A stretch of DNA of 64,000 nucleotides from Lycocorax pyrrhopterus obiensis. Its lineage: Eukaryota > Chordata > Aves > Passeriformes > Paradisaeidae. A program made the position numbers and the translations under genes. The notes beneath the pieces were generated by a model that saw only the letters and a list, made by a program, of their open reading frames with translations, searched no databases and was not told the DNA's origin. Positions 1 to 13,197 of the stretch are shown here, in pieces. The DNA lies in assembly GCA_014706295.1 (NCBI GenBank), contig JACSVZ010000007.1, positions 8,300,808-8,364,807 on the forward strand, written 5' to 3'. Within the stretch, counting starts at the first letter, position 1; each line of letters opens with the position of its first letter.

Positions 1-2790
1 GGAAACAGGATGTGCTGCTCAGTTGCAGGAGGGGACTGGACACAAGTCCTTCCAGCCCTGACAGATCACTCTGCAGGTGGCAGAGGGGACAGGCACAGAC
101 CCCTGAGGACACTTCCCAAAGGACAGGGTGGTCCAAGCTGCATTCCTTAGGGGTTAGACGAGAAGGTGGAGGAGAGTGGGATGGTGAGAGTGCTGGGAAA
201 GGAGCTCCCTCTGCTGTGCCAGAGCCACTTTTGGTGCTAACTGCTGTTTCCTTAGGAAGAGCAGGGATCTGTCTGTCTGCACAAAGGATGAGTGCCTTTC
301 TTCCAGACAGGCAGGAGTGACAAAGAAAGGAAGAGGAGATTAGGGGATAAGGGGGAAGATTTGAAGATAAGGTGTTTCCTGCCATCTCTGGCTCTTTCTG
401 CACAGTATTGCTCCAGGTCAGACAATGTCAGTAGCTATTTCCAAGATGAATGCTCCCAACTGGAGGACACCTGGAGTGTAGGGATGGACCTTTGTTGCAG
501 GATAAATCCTGATACATAACCCCACTGTGTTGTTAAATCCTTCCTTGCTGCAAGTCTCAGTGTGGCAGTTGAGGACCCGATGGAAATGCGCTGCTTTTCA
601 TAGCAGAGGGAAAAACCCTATGGATGAGCTTCCCACTGCACCCCAGACCTACACCCTGGAGCAGCTCCTCAGTCTGCAGTGTGACTGAGTTTCCCTTCCA
701 AATGGAAGCAGTAGGGGAGGATGAGACGATTTGGGGATGGGATGGGGCTGTCCCTGCAGAGGGAAGGGGCCATCCTGATGGAGCTGTGCTGTGGCACAGC
801 TTAGCAATGACTCATCCGCTCTGTTCGGTGCAGGATTGATGCAGCTTTCCTCTGTGCATGCAGGAGACAGATGAATAGATGTGTTTGGTGATTTGCTGGG
901 ATTTGAGGCAGGAAAGGTGCCCTTCAGGGAGCCAAAGGAAGCTGTTCCTCTGCTGGCCCGTTGCTCCGGCGGAGGGCAGCTTGTTGCGCTGGGTGAGTCC
1001 GACTGCACTGACCTTGAGAGCATCCCAGGGGAGCTGTGGTGTTTGTGTGCCAATCCTTGCAGCAGCAGCAATTTGGGAGGCTTTCCTTTTCCTTTTTCTC
1101 CTTTATCATCCCTGGTTTTATTACGCCAGCTCCCTCTTCCCAGCCTGGGAAAAGAGCTGCTTAGCTGCTGGCAATGAGAACCTCCCTGAAAGGGCACTGA
1201 TTGTTAAACAGAAATAGCATGGAGCAGGGAAAAGGGAGGGAATGAAGCCTGTCTCCCACCAAATCTTATTCCCAAGTGCTGCTGCCTGTGTAGGAGGCAG
1301 AGAGGGAGCTGGAAGGGGGAGGAATGGGTAGACAGGCAGAGACAGCAACTGACAAGAGAGAAGGGAGGAATAAAAAGATGTGAGGAGCTATAAAGAAGAA
1401 AACAAAGGTAGGAAAATGTGTTATTAGAGAAAAACTTGGTGTGATGGAATGAGGGAAGAGGAGGAGACAAAGGAATGGAGGGGGGGGGAACCCTCGTGTG
1501 CAGTCTTAGTTTTTGGAAATGAGGAAAGAACCTCTCTCTTCAGTCTAGGGGAGACAGAGGTGCTTAAAGGTGATCCCATTGTCATGCCTTTGGAAATACA
1601 GGATGGAGAGATGATTCCCAAGGCAGGGAGCTAAGAGCACACAGAAGAGGGTTAAGTACTGGGATGGAAGAAGATGTGCTGCTAAGGGTACCCAGGACCC
1701 AGAGGAGGAGGAGGAGCCAGGCCAGAGGGTCTGGAGAGGTGCTGGGCGATCCTGTGGCTACTCGCAGTGATGGAAAACCACAGACAAAAGCCCTTTTATG
1801 CAGGCACTTAAGAACTGCCGATATTGATTTTTGGCTTAGTTTGGTTTCTACATCTTTTAAAACCTTTTCTAAGCTGTGTGAGGGGTTTGTGTTGCTTTTA
1901 GTGGAGATTCACTTAGAATCAGGAAATTCTGTTTGTGGCAGTGCAGGGCATGGGGGCAGGACAAAGCTCCACAGCCCAGCACGGGCTCCAAGCAAAACCA
2001 GCTCTCCTGCTCCCAGGAATCTGGATCAGTGAGGGGTGTAGATAAACCCTGAGGTGCCTGGGCTGTGCAGGGTCCCCCTTTCTCAGCAAAAAGGTGAGTT
2101 TGCCCTCTCTGTGGTTTACCTCACCATCTCCATAGGCTGCATATGTTTTTCCTGGGGAAAGAGCAGAAGTTTAATGCTTGGTCCATGTGCTGTAACCACA
2201 TGGATATCAGTGTGTGAGTGGCCCAGTTAACTGATATCAAAGCAACAAAGAAGGTAATTTAATATTTATGCTACGATTAATCTGACTCTCCCTGCTTTAA
2301 CCTCTGAGCCCGCTTCAGTTGTGGGCTCCTCTTACTATTTCTTTGTGTTTCATTGTACCAGATTGAAAAAAAGGATAAATTGATCCCAAATCAGAGGAGC
2401 AGAGTCCTGGGAGTGACTGTGTGCAGCCTCAGCCCTGGATTTATGTAGGACTTGTGCTGACAGAGCAGTATGGATGCTCTCTGGAAGCACAGGAAAAGGT
2501 GAGGCAGGTGATATCTACAGAAATATTACAGAATGAGCACCGAGAGGAAAATATTCTTGCACTTGGCCAGGCCCGTGTTTCCTTCCCAAGTCGCAAGCCA
2601 CAGCGATATCTGAAGCTGGGTGAGCATCCGGGGTGGGGTCTGTGTGCTACAGGATGCCCAAGTAAGTGTCTGATACACACTCAGCAAACCCTGAGAGTGG
2701 CACAGTTTGGGCTTTCCAAAAGGGTTTAGTATCCCAAACTAGGGAATGCAAGCATTGTCCAGCTGCAGTCAATGAGAAATACGGGGGCTT
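1..2790. other. No gene recognised (upstream of CEND1)
   Basis: I see no exon of a known protein here. Open frames are short, lack family resemblance and overlap on both strands. In mammals the next gene on this side of CEND1 is SLC25A22, so this may be its downstream flank or the first intron of CEND1; nothing in the sequence confirms either. Confidence 0.4.
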
Positions 2791-2794
2791 GTGG

Positions 2795-2880
2795 TCAGTG
2801 GGCCTGGTGCAGCATGAGGAGCTGGACTGGAAGATCCTTGTGTGTCCCTTCCAACTTAGGATATTCTGTGAGGGCTGTGG
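2795..2880 (+). repeat. CR1 3'-end remnant
   Basis: A short degraded match to the CR1 3' tail: the 'gagctggactggaagatcct' block, then 'cccttccaac' and a trailing 'attctgtga'. Better copies nearby have the same order of blocks. Only the last ~85 bases of the element remain. Confidence 0.6.
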
Positions 2881-4239
2881 AATTCCATTATTTTGGTGCT
2901 GCAGTTCCCTCAGTCTGCTCCGGCTGCCTGGCACTGGAGCAGCTGGTGGCCACCAAGCAATGGCTGGCAAGGGAGAGCAGGAAAGGGAGGTGTTTCCATC
3001 TTATACTTAGGAGCCATAAGGTGTTGCCCAGCTTTGCTCTAGACACAAACCTGGCATTTCTGTGAGATTTCCTCCATTCCTGCCTAAATGGAGATGAAAG
3101 CCCCACGTTTGTCAGCCTCTTTTCCAGAAGAGTCAGCAGCACAGATCATTGCTGCAGCCCTAGGACTTTGTTCCTGTCATTAGAGGAGTGATCTGCCCTC
3201 TGAGCTGCTGTGGAAGGAACCTCTGCTTGCTGAGGTTTTTGAGGAGCCTCTTCAGCTCTCGATCCAGACAATGAGCTCTGATTTCACTTAGCAGGCAGAA
3301 AGCTCCTGGCAGGCTCCTGGCAGCCCTGAAGGTCAGCGGGGAACCAGCAAAGCCGGCGGCTCGGATCCGACGCTGCCTCCTGGTTACTCTTTATTTCCTG
3401 AGCTCGAAGCTGATGTGGTGCTGAACTACCAGAGCCTGGTGGCAAAATGCCCAGTGTTTTGTCCTCTCCTCCCATCACACGGAAGTGCAGCCACAGGAGC
3501 TCCATCCTCAGCTCACCCTGCCCTGCCAGGTTCGTGGGGTGAGGTTGTTGCAGTGGTTTTACGTCCCCTCAAAGCCCACTTTGTCCCTTTGCTGAATTCC
3601 TGTGGTGCAGCAATGCTGTTCACCCTTCCATCAGTTCCCTGGGGAAGAGAGCCCCAGCTGATCACCAGCATTCTGTTTAGCTCCATGGGCAAGTCCAGTA
3701 AACCCTGAAAGAAGAAGGCAGGAGTGAGATGTCTCTATCACCACGAGATCCAGCTCTGCAGTAAATCCATGCAGTCAATTCTCTGTTTTGCACCAGCTGA
3801 GGATCTGGCACTTGCTTTGTTTTGCTGTTGCTCCACCAAAATGCTGGCAGGAATAATCCTTTTATCCCTGATACCTGTGAGAACTGAGAAACTAATCCTG
3901 GTTTTCCTGCAGTACACATCTGGAGGGAGAGTGTCAGACAAGATCACTTATTAACTACTTCCTAAATTAACCTTGGGTTAGTGCTGCAAAAGGAAGGGTG
4001 GAGGGTGAGACAAGCAGGGAGGATCTATCCATTTGCTTTCTTATGGAACAAAGTGTTCTCTCCTTACCCTGAAGGAATGGAAAGGGTGAGCAAAGGCAAA
4101 GTAAGGTTTATTTGGTTGGATGTGAGTTTGTCATCGCTGACGAATGGCCTCAGACACACAGAGCCAGGATGGACTTGGACTATGGATGCCCAGATGTGGC
4201 AGCCATAGATGACAGTCAGTCCAACTTGTTTCATGTTCC
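2881..4239. other. No gene recognised
   Basis: Unique-looking DNA between two CR1 fragments. No exon with protein resemblance and no strong CpG island. It could be intronic to CEND1 if that gene has a distal 5' non-coding exon. Confidence 0.35.
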
Positions 4240-4460
4240 TGTTTGATATTAGGAAAAAGTCCTTCCCTGTGAGGGTGCTGAGGCCCTGGCACTCATTGAC
4301 CAGAGAAGCTGTGGCTGCCCTATCCCTGGAAGTGTCCAAGGCCAGGCTATACAGGGCTTGGAGCCCTCTGATCCAGTGGAAGGTGTCCCTGCCCGTGGCT
4401 TGAACAAGGTGAGCTTTAAGGTCCCTTCCAACCCAGGCCATTCTCTGGTTCTGTGATTTT
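4240..4460 (+). repeat. CR1 retroposon fragment, 5'-truncated
   Basis: It contains the CR1 3' blocks in order: 'gtccttccctgtgagggtgc', the 'agagaagctgtggctgccc' block, 'gtgtccaaggccaggct', 'gtggaaggtgtccctgcc', 'ggtcccttccaaccca' and a final 'ttctggttctgtga' tail. Orientation is plus. It ends about 340 bases before the CEND1 start codon. Confidence 0.9.
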
Positions 4461-4797
4461 TGCAGGCACAGAGCCTGTAGTAAATGCTTTGAATGGAGTT
4501 CACAGTTCCGAAAGAAGGAGCCACAGTTTTTCAGTTTTCCTTTCTTTCTTCCTCCGTCACCTCCAGGCAGAGCAACACTGGCTCGCTCTGCCCTGTCACT
4601 CACCTGTCCTTGCTCTGCTTCCCCCTCCAGGTGCTGTATCATGTCCAGGTAGAACACTGCCAGTGTGACAAGCATCCCAAAACAACTGCTCCCAGGCCTT
4701 GAGCTCGGGTGGCTCCTCTGCTTCCTGCAGCAGCCAGGCAAGGGAGAAGAGCTGGGATAGCCCCGCACATCCACTTGCTGTCCACAGCACCCCTAGG

Positions 4798-5190
4798 ATG
4801 GATTCCAAAGGCAACGTCCGAAGCGGAAACAAACCCGACGCCAAGGCCGCCAGCTCCGGGAAGCCAGAAAAGCCCAACCCTGGGCCTGCCACGAATGCAG
4901 ACAAGAAGGAGGCCCCCAAAGAGCAGCCTGCTCCTGCCACGGCCACCAAGAAGGCAGGCGGTGACGCCGCCGTCGCCAACAACCACAGCAACCTGAAACC
5001 CAGCCCTGCCGCCACGGAGACGCAGGAGGCCAGCGGCCAGTCCCCTGACTCTGACCACAAGGGAAACAGCTCCGAGGAGTCACCGGGCAGCTTCTTCGAC
5101 AACATGAAGCCCTTGATCATCGTCGGAGGAGTGGCGGTGGCTGCGCTTGCTGTGATTGTGGGAGTGGCATTCCTAGCCCGGAAAAAATGA
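4798..5190 (+). CDS. CEND1: Cell cycle exit and neuronal differentiation protein 1 (CEND1/BM88)
   Basis: CEND1 promotes cell-cycle exit and differentiation of neuronal precursors and is a tail-anchored membrane protein (family knowledge). The sequence shows a 130-residue protein: a low-complexity hydrophilic part rich in Lys, Pro, Ala, Ser and Glu (about 1-103), then one hydrophobic segment (about 105-127, starting PLIIVGGVAVAAL) and a very short basic C-terminus ending ARKK, as expected of a tail anchor facing the cytosol. I chose the start at MDSKGN, which matches the family N-terminus. The same frame stays open upstream to 4,699, but that stretch does not resemble the family and holds a plausible splice acceptor (…tccacag at 4,781-4,787), so it is probably intron. 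The whole coding region lies in one exon. It is somewhat shorter than the roughly 149-residue human protein, mostly in the low-complexity part. Next gene: GATD1, same strand. Confidence 0.93.
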   Translation: MDSKGNVRSGNKPDAKAASSGKPEKPNPGPATNADKKEAPKEQPAPATATKKAGGDAAVANNHSNLKPSPAATETQEASGQSPDSDHKGNSSEESPGSFFDNMKPLIIVGGVAVAALAVIVGVAFLARKK

Positions 5191-7954
5191 AGACCGAGAC
5201 AGGGTGGGGATGAGAAACCCAGCCCAGCTGTACAGCTCCTTTTGAGACAAATGCATGCAGAGAAATTCTATACATAGCTATATATATAGAGAGCGAGCTA
5301 GATAGGTCAACAACAAACACCAACTGCAACTCCAGGGTCTTGTTCAAGACAACTGTGCCAGTCTGACCCGCTGTGGGTAACTCCATGCACTCAATGTGTT
5401 CTTTCATGTAATATATCTTGGCTTATACCACTGTGTATAGATTACAGCTTCTCCTGATTGGTGTAAATGACGGTGTCCCCTCCCCTCCACTGCTGTCCTC
5501 CCTGGGAGACACCCCCCTTCCCCCTTGCAGTCCCGTTTTCAAGTCCAAAGTGTTCTACGTCCCATCCGGAGTCCCCACTTTGTGTTTTGGTTTCTGTTTG
5601 GTTCTGTTTTAACTTGGGCTGTGGTAAAGAAGATGGAAGGGGAGTGCTAAGGCCCAGCTTGCATGTTGTGCTGGGCTGGAGGTGTTTGTCCAGCCACCCT
5701 GGGACAAGGGGAGTGCAGGGGCAGTGGCAGGGAAGAGGCAGCTCCCTGACCCAACAGCCACGGGTGATCCCTATTCAGTATCTGTGTGCCTGCTGCTCAT
5801 CGTCCCACCTTGGGACACCCACCTGGGAAGTGCTCTGGAGGAACCAGGGCAGCTGCAGGCAGAGTCTGCAGCGTGGCAGAGCCGAGTATGAGCCTGGGAT
5901 GTCACATCAGTTCACTCCTCTGGCTGAGCTGCCAGCGGGACAGTGACCAGAGGGGCTGTGCTGTGGCCCAGAGAAGTCCCATTGCAGCCTTCAGGATCCC
6001 AGGGCTCACCAGGGTCACGTGGGCAGTGTTTGGGATAGAGAGACTTTGTTTTGGATCTAGTATTTCCTAATGTTAGGCTGGGCTTTGCAGAGTGCTGTGG
6101 CCTCAGTCCAAGCTCCCTCGACGTTGGCTGGAGTATTTGTCTTCATTTTTTGGGGCTTTGGATAAGGACTTTCACTGAATTGTTTTCCCCCACTGAAGGC
6201 TGTGGTCTCTCAGCACATGGGAAGACAGGAAAAGGGGAGACAGGAGCTGGTCTTAGGGGCAGAGAGGACCTGGGACCCCATAAGAGTAACACTGTCCTAC
6301 CTGCTTTATACCAGGGAAACCCCTTTCAAGGGCACTGGAGTCTGTCCTGGGTGGATTTCTTACCTCCCTCTTGTGACAGTAGTAGCAGGGATTTGTAACT
6401 CGTCTACACTTTGGAAATGGAAACAAATTCCCAGCCCTCGGGAGCAGCCTGATTTCATGGGTGAGTACCTTGGCTCTAAAGCCAGATCTTGTGAGGGGGA
6501 GGAGAGAGGGTGTTTAGTGCCTTTGGTCAATGCTCAGCACTAAACAGCAAAAGGTGAGGAGATCCGACTCTGAAAGCTTCCATTAGGCTTCTCTTGGCTG
6601 CTGCAAAGACTTAAACCCCTTACATTTTGGGTTTAAGTCAGGTCAGAGATTAGATGAGGTCCAACGGGAGCTCGGCAGTGGCCGCAGCCCATCGGCAGGG
6701 GCAGGAGCGATGATTAGAGAGAGGCTGTAACACAGAGGGGTGAGTTCTGTTACAGAGCCTGTTGTGCACCTTTGGCTGAGATGGATGGGTGAACTCAGGG
6801 GCTGCGGGGATAGAGGGAGGTGTGCATTCCTCAGGTGCTGCCTATGCAGTGTCTGCCTCTGGCACAGTCCCTGGACAGGATGGTGGGGGGGGGGGTATAA
6901 CCTGACTTGGCAATTCTTCTCTTGGCTCATATCTGTCTTACTTACCTCCAAATCTGACCTGCTGAATGCACATGGTCTTGGAATGCATGGCTATTCCTAT
7001 GGTGAGCTCAGGAAATATTCCCAAAGGTGCACAGCCTCTGGGAATATCAGATGCCATGTCCTTGTGCAGTGGGAGGTTGATGCCTCCACCTTTGCCAGCA
7101 CAGTGTGTTGGGCTCACAGGAGTTTTGGGAAGCAGGGCTACAACTCCAGGTGAGATCCTGGTAGCCTAAAGCACTCTTGGCATGGACTGTGGATGTCTCC
7201 CAGCAGTAGTGTGTCAATTACAGCCTGGGGAAGGATTAGAAGCAGAAGGGTCCTCCTCTCCCCTCAGATCTCTGAAGCACAACTTTGCAAGGAAATTTTC
7301 ACAGGAAGTTTTGCTTACATTGCTCAGAAGGAAAGGAAATCACCCCCTCCCACTCTGGTTCACATTTTGCCAAGTAGGGTGGTGATTTCAGATAGTGGCT
7401 TCTGTTTTCAAGAGATATTTCTACCTTTCCTGTCCCCTCCTTCCCTCTCAGCTCTGGCCTAGGATTGTTTTTAGCAGTGTGTGACATTAGGCACAGCATC
7501 TATCTATTCTGCTCTGACCAGCATAGATAGATCGGGGGAGGAAAATGAAGCACTTGCTTTACTCGAGTCTCCAGTTTTACTTTCTAAAATGTTTTTATTT
7601 CCTTGTCTTCACCTTTGGCAACAGAAGAGGGGAAAAACAGTTCTCAGCCAATGGCGTTAACCTTTTCTCCATCTCCAAACCCTGCCTGCCCTTAGAGCAC
7701 TCAGATGCAAGGCCACCAATTTCATCCAGAAACACCACAGAGGTGGTGATGGGGCTGCAGCTCCTCATCTGGGCACGTCGCTCTTTCGAGCCCTCCCTGC
7801 GCGGCAAACCTGGTATGTCCTGTTTGAAAGGGATTTTTGAACGTGGTATGTCCAGTTCCCAAGGAATTTTCCACTTCCTGTGATCACTTAACAGTCTGCT
7901 GTCCAGGTTCAGCACCTGGAACCCACCTCTTTGGCAGTTTGGTTTGGAAAACAC

Positions 7955-7993
<39 letters not shown>
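7955..7993 (+). repeat. (TG)n microsatellite
   Basis: About 19 uninterrupted TG units. A second shorter run of about 8 units follows at 8,021-8,036, separated by a 27-base unique piece. Both lie in the likely CEND1 3' UTR. Confidence 0.95.
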
Positions 7994-7994
<1 letters not shown>

Positions 7995-8593
7995 ACCGCC
8001 CTGCCTTGAAGCACATCCTGCTGTGTGTGTGTGTGTACAAACCTTTGTGTTGTATTGCTGCAGTCTGGGAGGGGGAGAGAATCCAAGCTGGAGATGCCCC
8101 TTCCTTTGTTCCCTGCATTAACACCAAGTGTCTCTCATGTCTTTTCTGTGCCATTCCCACCACGCCATGCAGCTCCTGAATTCCTTTCCGGTCCTGGTTT
8201 CTCCTCAGTGCAAGGAATGTCTGGCTGGTGAAGTGCTGAGTGTGTGGTGCGCTCGTCGTGCTTGGAGCCCTGAGCCCCTGCTCCCCTCCCTGGACAGTCA
8301 TGTGGGCTCTTTGCTTTAAAATGAGGCACTTTTAGACTATCCTGGACTGTGCTGTAGCGCTTTTCCAAGTGTGAGTCTAGTGTTGAGCCGGGCAGATCCA
8401 GCGTAGATGCCACAGCGCGCCGCAGCCCTGACTTGCAAACACCTCCTGTCCTGCCTTACTGTGCCAGGCTGTGCAGTGCTTTCGTTCTGAGCCAAAAATG
8501 CCCAGCGAGCACCAGGCTGAGGGAGCAAATCCCCCTCTCTCAGCCCCAAATCTGTTGAAGCAGAAGGCTTAAATGACTGAACTCGCTGTGCTA

Positions 8594-8599
8594 AATAAA
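8594..8599 (+). promoter_or_regulatory. Candidate CEND1 polyadenylation signal
   Basis: Canonical AATAAA in 'gtgctaaataaatagttgtc', followed within 40 bases by T/G-rich sequence that could act as the downstream element. Confidence 0.5.
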
Positions 8600-8620
8600 T
8601 AGTTGTCTTTTCTTGTACTG

Positions 8621-11600
8621 AGCACACGCCGTTATTTGCTTGATGTCCTTCTTTGTGTGGTTTTTGTGGTATGAAGTCCTTCCAGTGACATCTCTGTGGG
8701 GAGAGTGAATTAATGCTTAAAACTAATCAGAGTCTGTGCTTGGGGTTTGAAGAGATCTAGATTGCTAGTTTACTCTTTTGATCAAGTTGATAAATTATAA
8801 ATTAGCAAAACTGGTTTCAGACCTTTCAGCCTATCACCAAAACTCTCGATTCAATCACTGCACCCGATCTCAATCTCTTTTTAGGGAATCATAAATTTTA
8901 GTTGAATATAAAGATGTCATTATGCTGTCTTGGACAACTCAGTAGAAGGTTTTTTGCTGCTTCTATTTTAAGAGAGATGAAATGGATTATGCTTCTGCTT
9001 CCTCTTCCTACTTATTTAATACCCTGTGGATAAGTCCTGTTATTCCTTGCAGTGCTGCAGCAGGATGCAAACAAATCTGGCAGCCAGGGGATAATGCAGC
9101 AGCATTTTTGGGAGGGTAAGAACGCATTCCTGCAGGTGCTGTTTGCTAGGGGCTCACTTAAAGCACTCAACAGTCACTTGCCCTGAAGCATTTCTTAGTT
9201 TCCTCGGGCTGGGTGATAAAATTAAACATCCATTTGTGTCTCTGACAGATTAAAGTTTAAGGGTTGATCCATAGAATACTGAAAACAAGGGGAATTTTTC
9301 CATTGGCTTCACCATGCTCTGGCCTTTGAGTTCTTGTTGGCACCAGGGATATAATCACAGGTCATCCTAAAATCATCTCAATTACACATTTATTTTTAAA
9401 TTGATGCAAACGTTCCTTAGGCTGAGCGAAAGGAAACTCTCTTCTCCGAGGCAGCCCTGCTATACTGGCATCAAGATTTGTGTATGAACAACAGCAGTGC
9501 AACCAAAAACCTCTGGAGCTGGTGAGAGATGATTTATGCCTTAAAACATTCCCTGCTTTTCCTGGAAACGCTACTGGGGTTTAGAATTCAGCAGCCTTCT
9601 AACTATTCTTAGAATTGGTTGAAAATAACAGTGCTGAAGATTGAAGAGGAAAATGATTTTTCGAGAAATGAACCAAAAAAGGAAGGCAATGAAAAAATAT
9701 GTTTGAAAGGTGAAATTCTTGGAATTGCCATCAGCTTCATGGAAAGCTTCAAGTCAGTGAAGATTCTGAGAGGGTGCAAGGAACAGTGCAGAGAAGTGGA
9801 GAGAAAAAGCACTATTTAATTATCTTAAGAGCTTTGGTAAGGACATGCTAACTTTTATATCCTCTCCCCCTCCCTTTTTTTTCTCAGAAAGAGGCAAAAA
9901 TGACCAGCTCTGATGCCGTGCAAATTAACCTCTGCTAATTGCCTTTTCCAGATGAATTCCTGCTGGCTCTGTGCAATGTTAAAGGGTTAGAAAAATACCT
10001 GAAGTTTTCTACCACCAACTCTGCATGATTAAGGGGAATTGCCAGGACATTAAGAGGGCCTGTGTTCTCTTTTCACGTGCTTTGCTATGACAAGGACTGA
10101 AAATGCAGCCTGCTCGCACTTCCATCCTCCTGGTCCATGCCTTCATGCTGGAGCAGGAATGCTGATTCCCTTCCAAGGCCATAGCACCTTGCTGTGGTGT
10201 CATTCCCTTCACCACAAAGCCAGGAGAGGTCCATAGGGGCAGGCAGCAGCATCACATCACGTTCATGAGCTGGCTGCAGTTCTGCGCAGGTTGGGCACTT
10301 CCCGCCATGAAGAGGAATTGGCTTTGATCTGGAGCATAACAGTTCTGTATTCCAGTAAATTCTCACTGCAGCATGTTGGAATTGGGAATATTTCCTGCTA
10401 TTTACACTGAAGGAATTTGGTCCTTTACTCTTTTGGGGAGAAATCTGCTGGTGCTGAGGATCTGCTGGCACATTTTGGGTCCTATGAATGACACTTGCCT
10501 GACAGCCCCAAAAAGCCATGGAGTCTGTGCCCCCATCCAGCAACCCTTGGGGGGTTTAATCCACTGAATAAAGTGAGTTTACGATGGCTTTTTCCTCTTC
10601 TTTTTGAGACATCTGTTCAGCCCTGTGACCTGCTTTCCTTTTAAATTCCCTAATTCCTGGGATGTCTGTTCACACGACATCTTCAGCTGCTACAAACTAT
10701 GGGGTTCCATTGATTTCTGATCTGATTCATTGCTTGTTCTTTCCTCCTTCTTTGGCCACTGCACTGTACTCCCTTTCCTTTTCCTACTTTCTTCCTGGGC
10801 AACTCTGCAGATGTGGCCTCTCCATAGCCCAAGGCTGGAGCAGATTTTGGGTTGGCTAAGGCAGGTTTTGGGTGGTCCCCCAAAAATACAGGCAGTGCTG
10901 GGCCTGTATGTGTCACAGAAAGGAATGTGCGAAGCTTTGATCTGCCCTCACCTTAGACCTGAGGGTCTAAGTCTGCAAGAGGCGGAGTGCTCGTCTGCCA
11001 CGGGATTTGTAATGTATGACAAACCCCCAGGAAGGTCCCATTCTTGTCCTTCCCTGTCAGTCAGGTGTGAGGTGTTCTGGCTGCTCGAGAGGGGCTGACA
11101 TGGTGTGAGCACACACCGCGCTTGGCTGCAGCCAGAGCTCCTTCAGCCCTCTGGAGCACCAAAAACAGGGAAAGGAGAAGTTCTGAAGTTGAGGACCTGC
11201 ACTTCTGCTGGCCTGGAAGAAGTAGCTGTTGTGACAGGGGGGAGGGTGCAGGAAGTGCAAGGATTGTCCCTTTTGAATGGGCTGATTAGGTGTCACTGGG
11301 TGTTAGATAACTGCGGGACTTCTGGGCCTCTAAAATTCACGTTGCATTCAATTGACCATAATAGGCCTCAAAATCCTGTGAGAGATCAGAGTCTTTGGCT
11401 TTCCAAATTCATGAGTTTGGATCTACTTTGTGCTACAGCTCTGCTCCCTCCTCTGGACAGTGTGTGCTTGGATATGCAGTACTCTGGGACTCGTGCCCTC
11501 TGCTCTTAGATTCTCTTCAAATTAAATAGATTTTTTTTCTGCTGAAAAGCATAACCTGGGTTAAATAGACTTTGGACTGGCTGTTCCCATTTCTCTTCTG

Positions 11601-13050
11601 GTTGTTCCCATCTTGCAATTCACAAACAGTTCGGTCACTTTTCCATTTCTCAGCCCCAGCACAGCATCCCAAGCATGAACGTACAGGTTCTTTCTGTCTG
11701 TGTGATGATGCCACAGCACCAAAGCTCCCACCAGGACAAGAGGAATCTTTAATCACCTTTCCAACAGTCAAGTCCTGCATTGTATCCCTGGTTTTGCCAT
11801 GGCCGCTTCAAGCAGCCAAGCTGCTGGGGCAAGCTGATGAGAACAAGGGTGCCACACAATTTTTTCTGGTTAAAAAACAACCAACCAACAAGGGAATAAT
11901 TTGGCTTTACTGAGTTTTGAGCAGCCCTTCATAACCCTGGTGCCTTTTCCCAGGACTCTTTCAACTGAAGCCTTTAAAAGTTGCAGTTTCACCTCCCCGG
12001 GAAACCAACTCTCTTCCAGTGGTAGGTGCAGGTTGGCTATAAGTTTGTGGAGAAACCAAAATTGTAGGAAGGGAACTCGAAGGTCAGATTACAGGGGATT
12101 TTTATTTTGGTTTTGGTTTGTTTGGATTCTGTTACTTCTCCAGGGACTGATCCAAAGCCCTTGGAAATCAGACTGAAATGCCTGCTGTTCCTTTGGAAGC
12201 CTCAGGCACCTTTCTGACGATGTCGGCAGGTTTTGAGTCAGCTCCTGAGTGTGTTTTCCAAATGATAGGAATTTTCCAAGTGACACCTTGATTTCTTCCC
12301 TGTACAAACAGACCTGCTTGTGACTTACACATCTTTACCTGTGTTCAACATACAGGTTTGGGGTTTTTTTTGCTCTCAGAAACAATATGCTGCTAGACAC
12401 ATTTCCTGGAGGGAAATGGACACCTACCTACACACAAAGCTATCCAGCTAATTTATACCTTGTTGAATTTATAATCTTGTCTATGCTTCTATGGACACTT
12501 TGTATGGGCTGCAGCTCAAATCCTAAAATAGTCAAGAATTTTTTCCTTTCCCATATAGTATTCTATTTACTTTGACTTTGAAAACAAAAAAAGCGTATAA
12601 ATGCAATAATGCAGGTAGACTAGAAATACTAGATTGAAAATTTAAAGTAGTTTAGCTTGTCCCATTGTGACTGACAGTGTTGTACGACACCCAACGCTGT
12701 ACCCTGACATTTTCCAGGCTTTCTCCATAGCTGAATCTAGTATTAGCTTTGGAAACCCATTGTGTGAGTGGTGGGTGGATGGGTCGGAATCGTGTGCTCT
12801 CTACACGCTGTATGTTACTCACATCACAAGCTGTATGGCCACTCCATATGCTGTGAAACTGTAAATGATTCCCAAATACACCTGTAACTCTTACCAGGAT
12901 TGTGAGAAATAAACTATATATAGATATATATACACACACATAGAGAGATTGTATAATTCCTCCCGTGAGCATCTTCGTGTACGTGGGGGTGCGAGTGGAA
13001 CTGGCTGTGCTCCCTCTGGAGGTTGTCCGGAGAAAACTGTGGATGCCCCG
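8621..13050. other. CEND1-GATD1 interval, no gene recognised
   Basis: About 4.4 kb of moderately AT-rich DNA with no protein-like exon, no RNA gene and no clear CR1. It contains scattered polyadenylation hexamers and a TA/CA microsatellite at 12,910-12,942. Confidence 0.45.
12910..12942. repeat. (TA)n/(CA)n compound microsatellite
   Basis: Alternating 'tatatata' and 'tacacacaca' tract just after an AATAAA hexamer at 12,906-12,911. Confidence 0.8.
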
Positions 13051-13054
13051 TTGC

Positions 13055-13197
13055 TGCAAGTGTCCAAGGCCAGGTGGGATGGGGCTTGGAGCAACCTGGG
13101 ATAGTGGAAGATGTCCATGGCAGGGGGTGAAACGAGGTGAGCTTTAAGGCCCCTTCCAACCCAAACGATTCTATGATTCCAAGATTCTATGTCTATG
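13055..13197 (+). repeat. CR1 retroposon 3' fragment
   Basis: Contains 'gtgtccaaggccagg', 'cttggagcaacctgggatag', 'ccccttccaacccaaacga' and the CR1 terminal repeat 'ttctatgattccaagattct'. Plus orientation, 5'-truncated. Confidence 0.92.

Larger units (their letters stand above)
5191..8620 (+). other. Probable CEND1 3' UTR and flank
   Basis: No coding exon is recognisable. An AATAAA signal at 8,594-8,599 followed by a T/G-rich stretch is the most convincing polyadenylation site downstream of CEND1, implying a 3' UTR of about 3.4 kb. Later AATAAA hexamers (near 10,566 and 12,906) are alternatives. RNA-seq would settle the end; the call is inference. Confidence 0.45.

Noticed and set aside
649..1197. 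182-codon open frame upstream of CEND1
   Set aside because: Low complexity, overlapped by open frames on the other strand, no splice or family support.
4064..4774. 236-codon minus-strand open frame near CEND1
   Set aside because: It is the reverse of a CR1 fragment plus flank.
7837..8301. Val/Cys- and Thr/His-repeat peptides
   Set aside because: Direct translations of the TG/CA microsatellite.
9619..9819. 66-codon Lys/Glu-rich open frame between CEND1 and GATD1
   Set aside because: Short, compositionally biased, mirrored by an open frame on the other strand, no family or promoter support.
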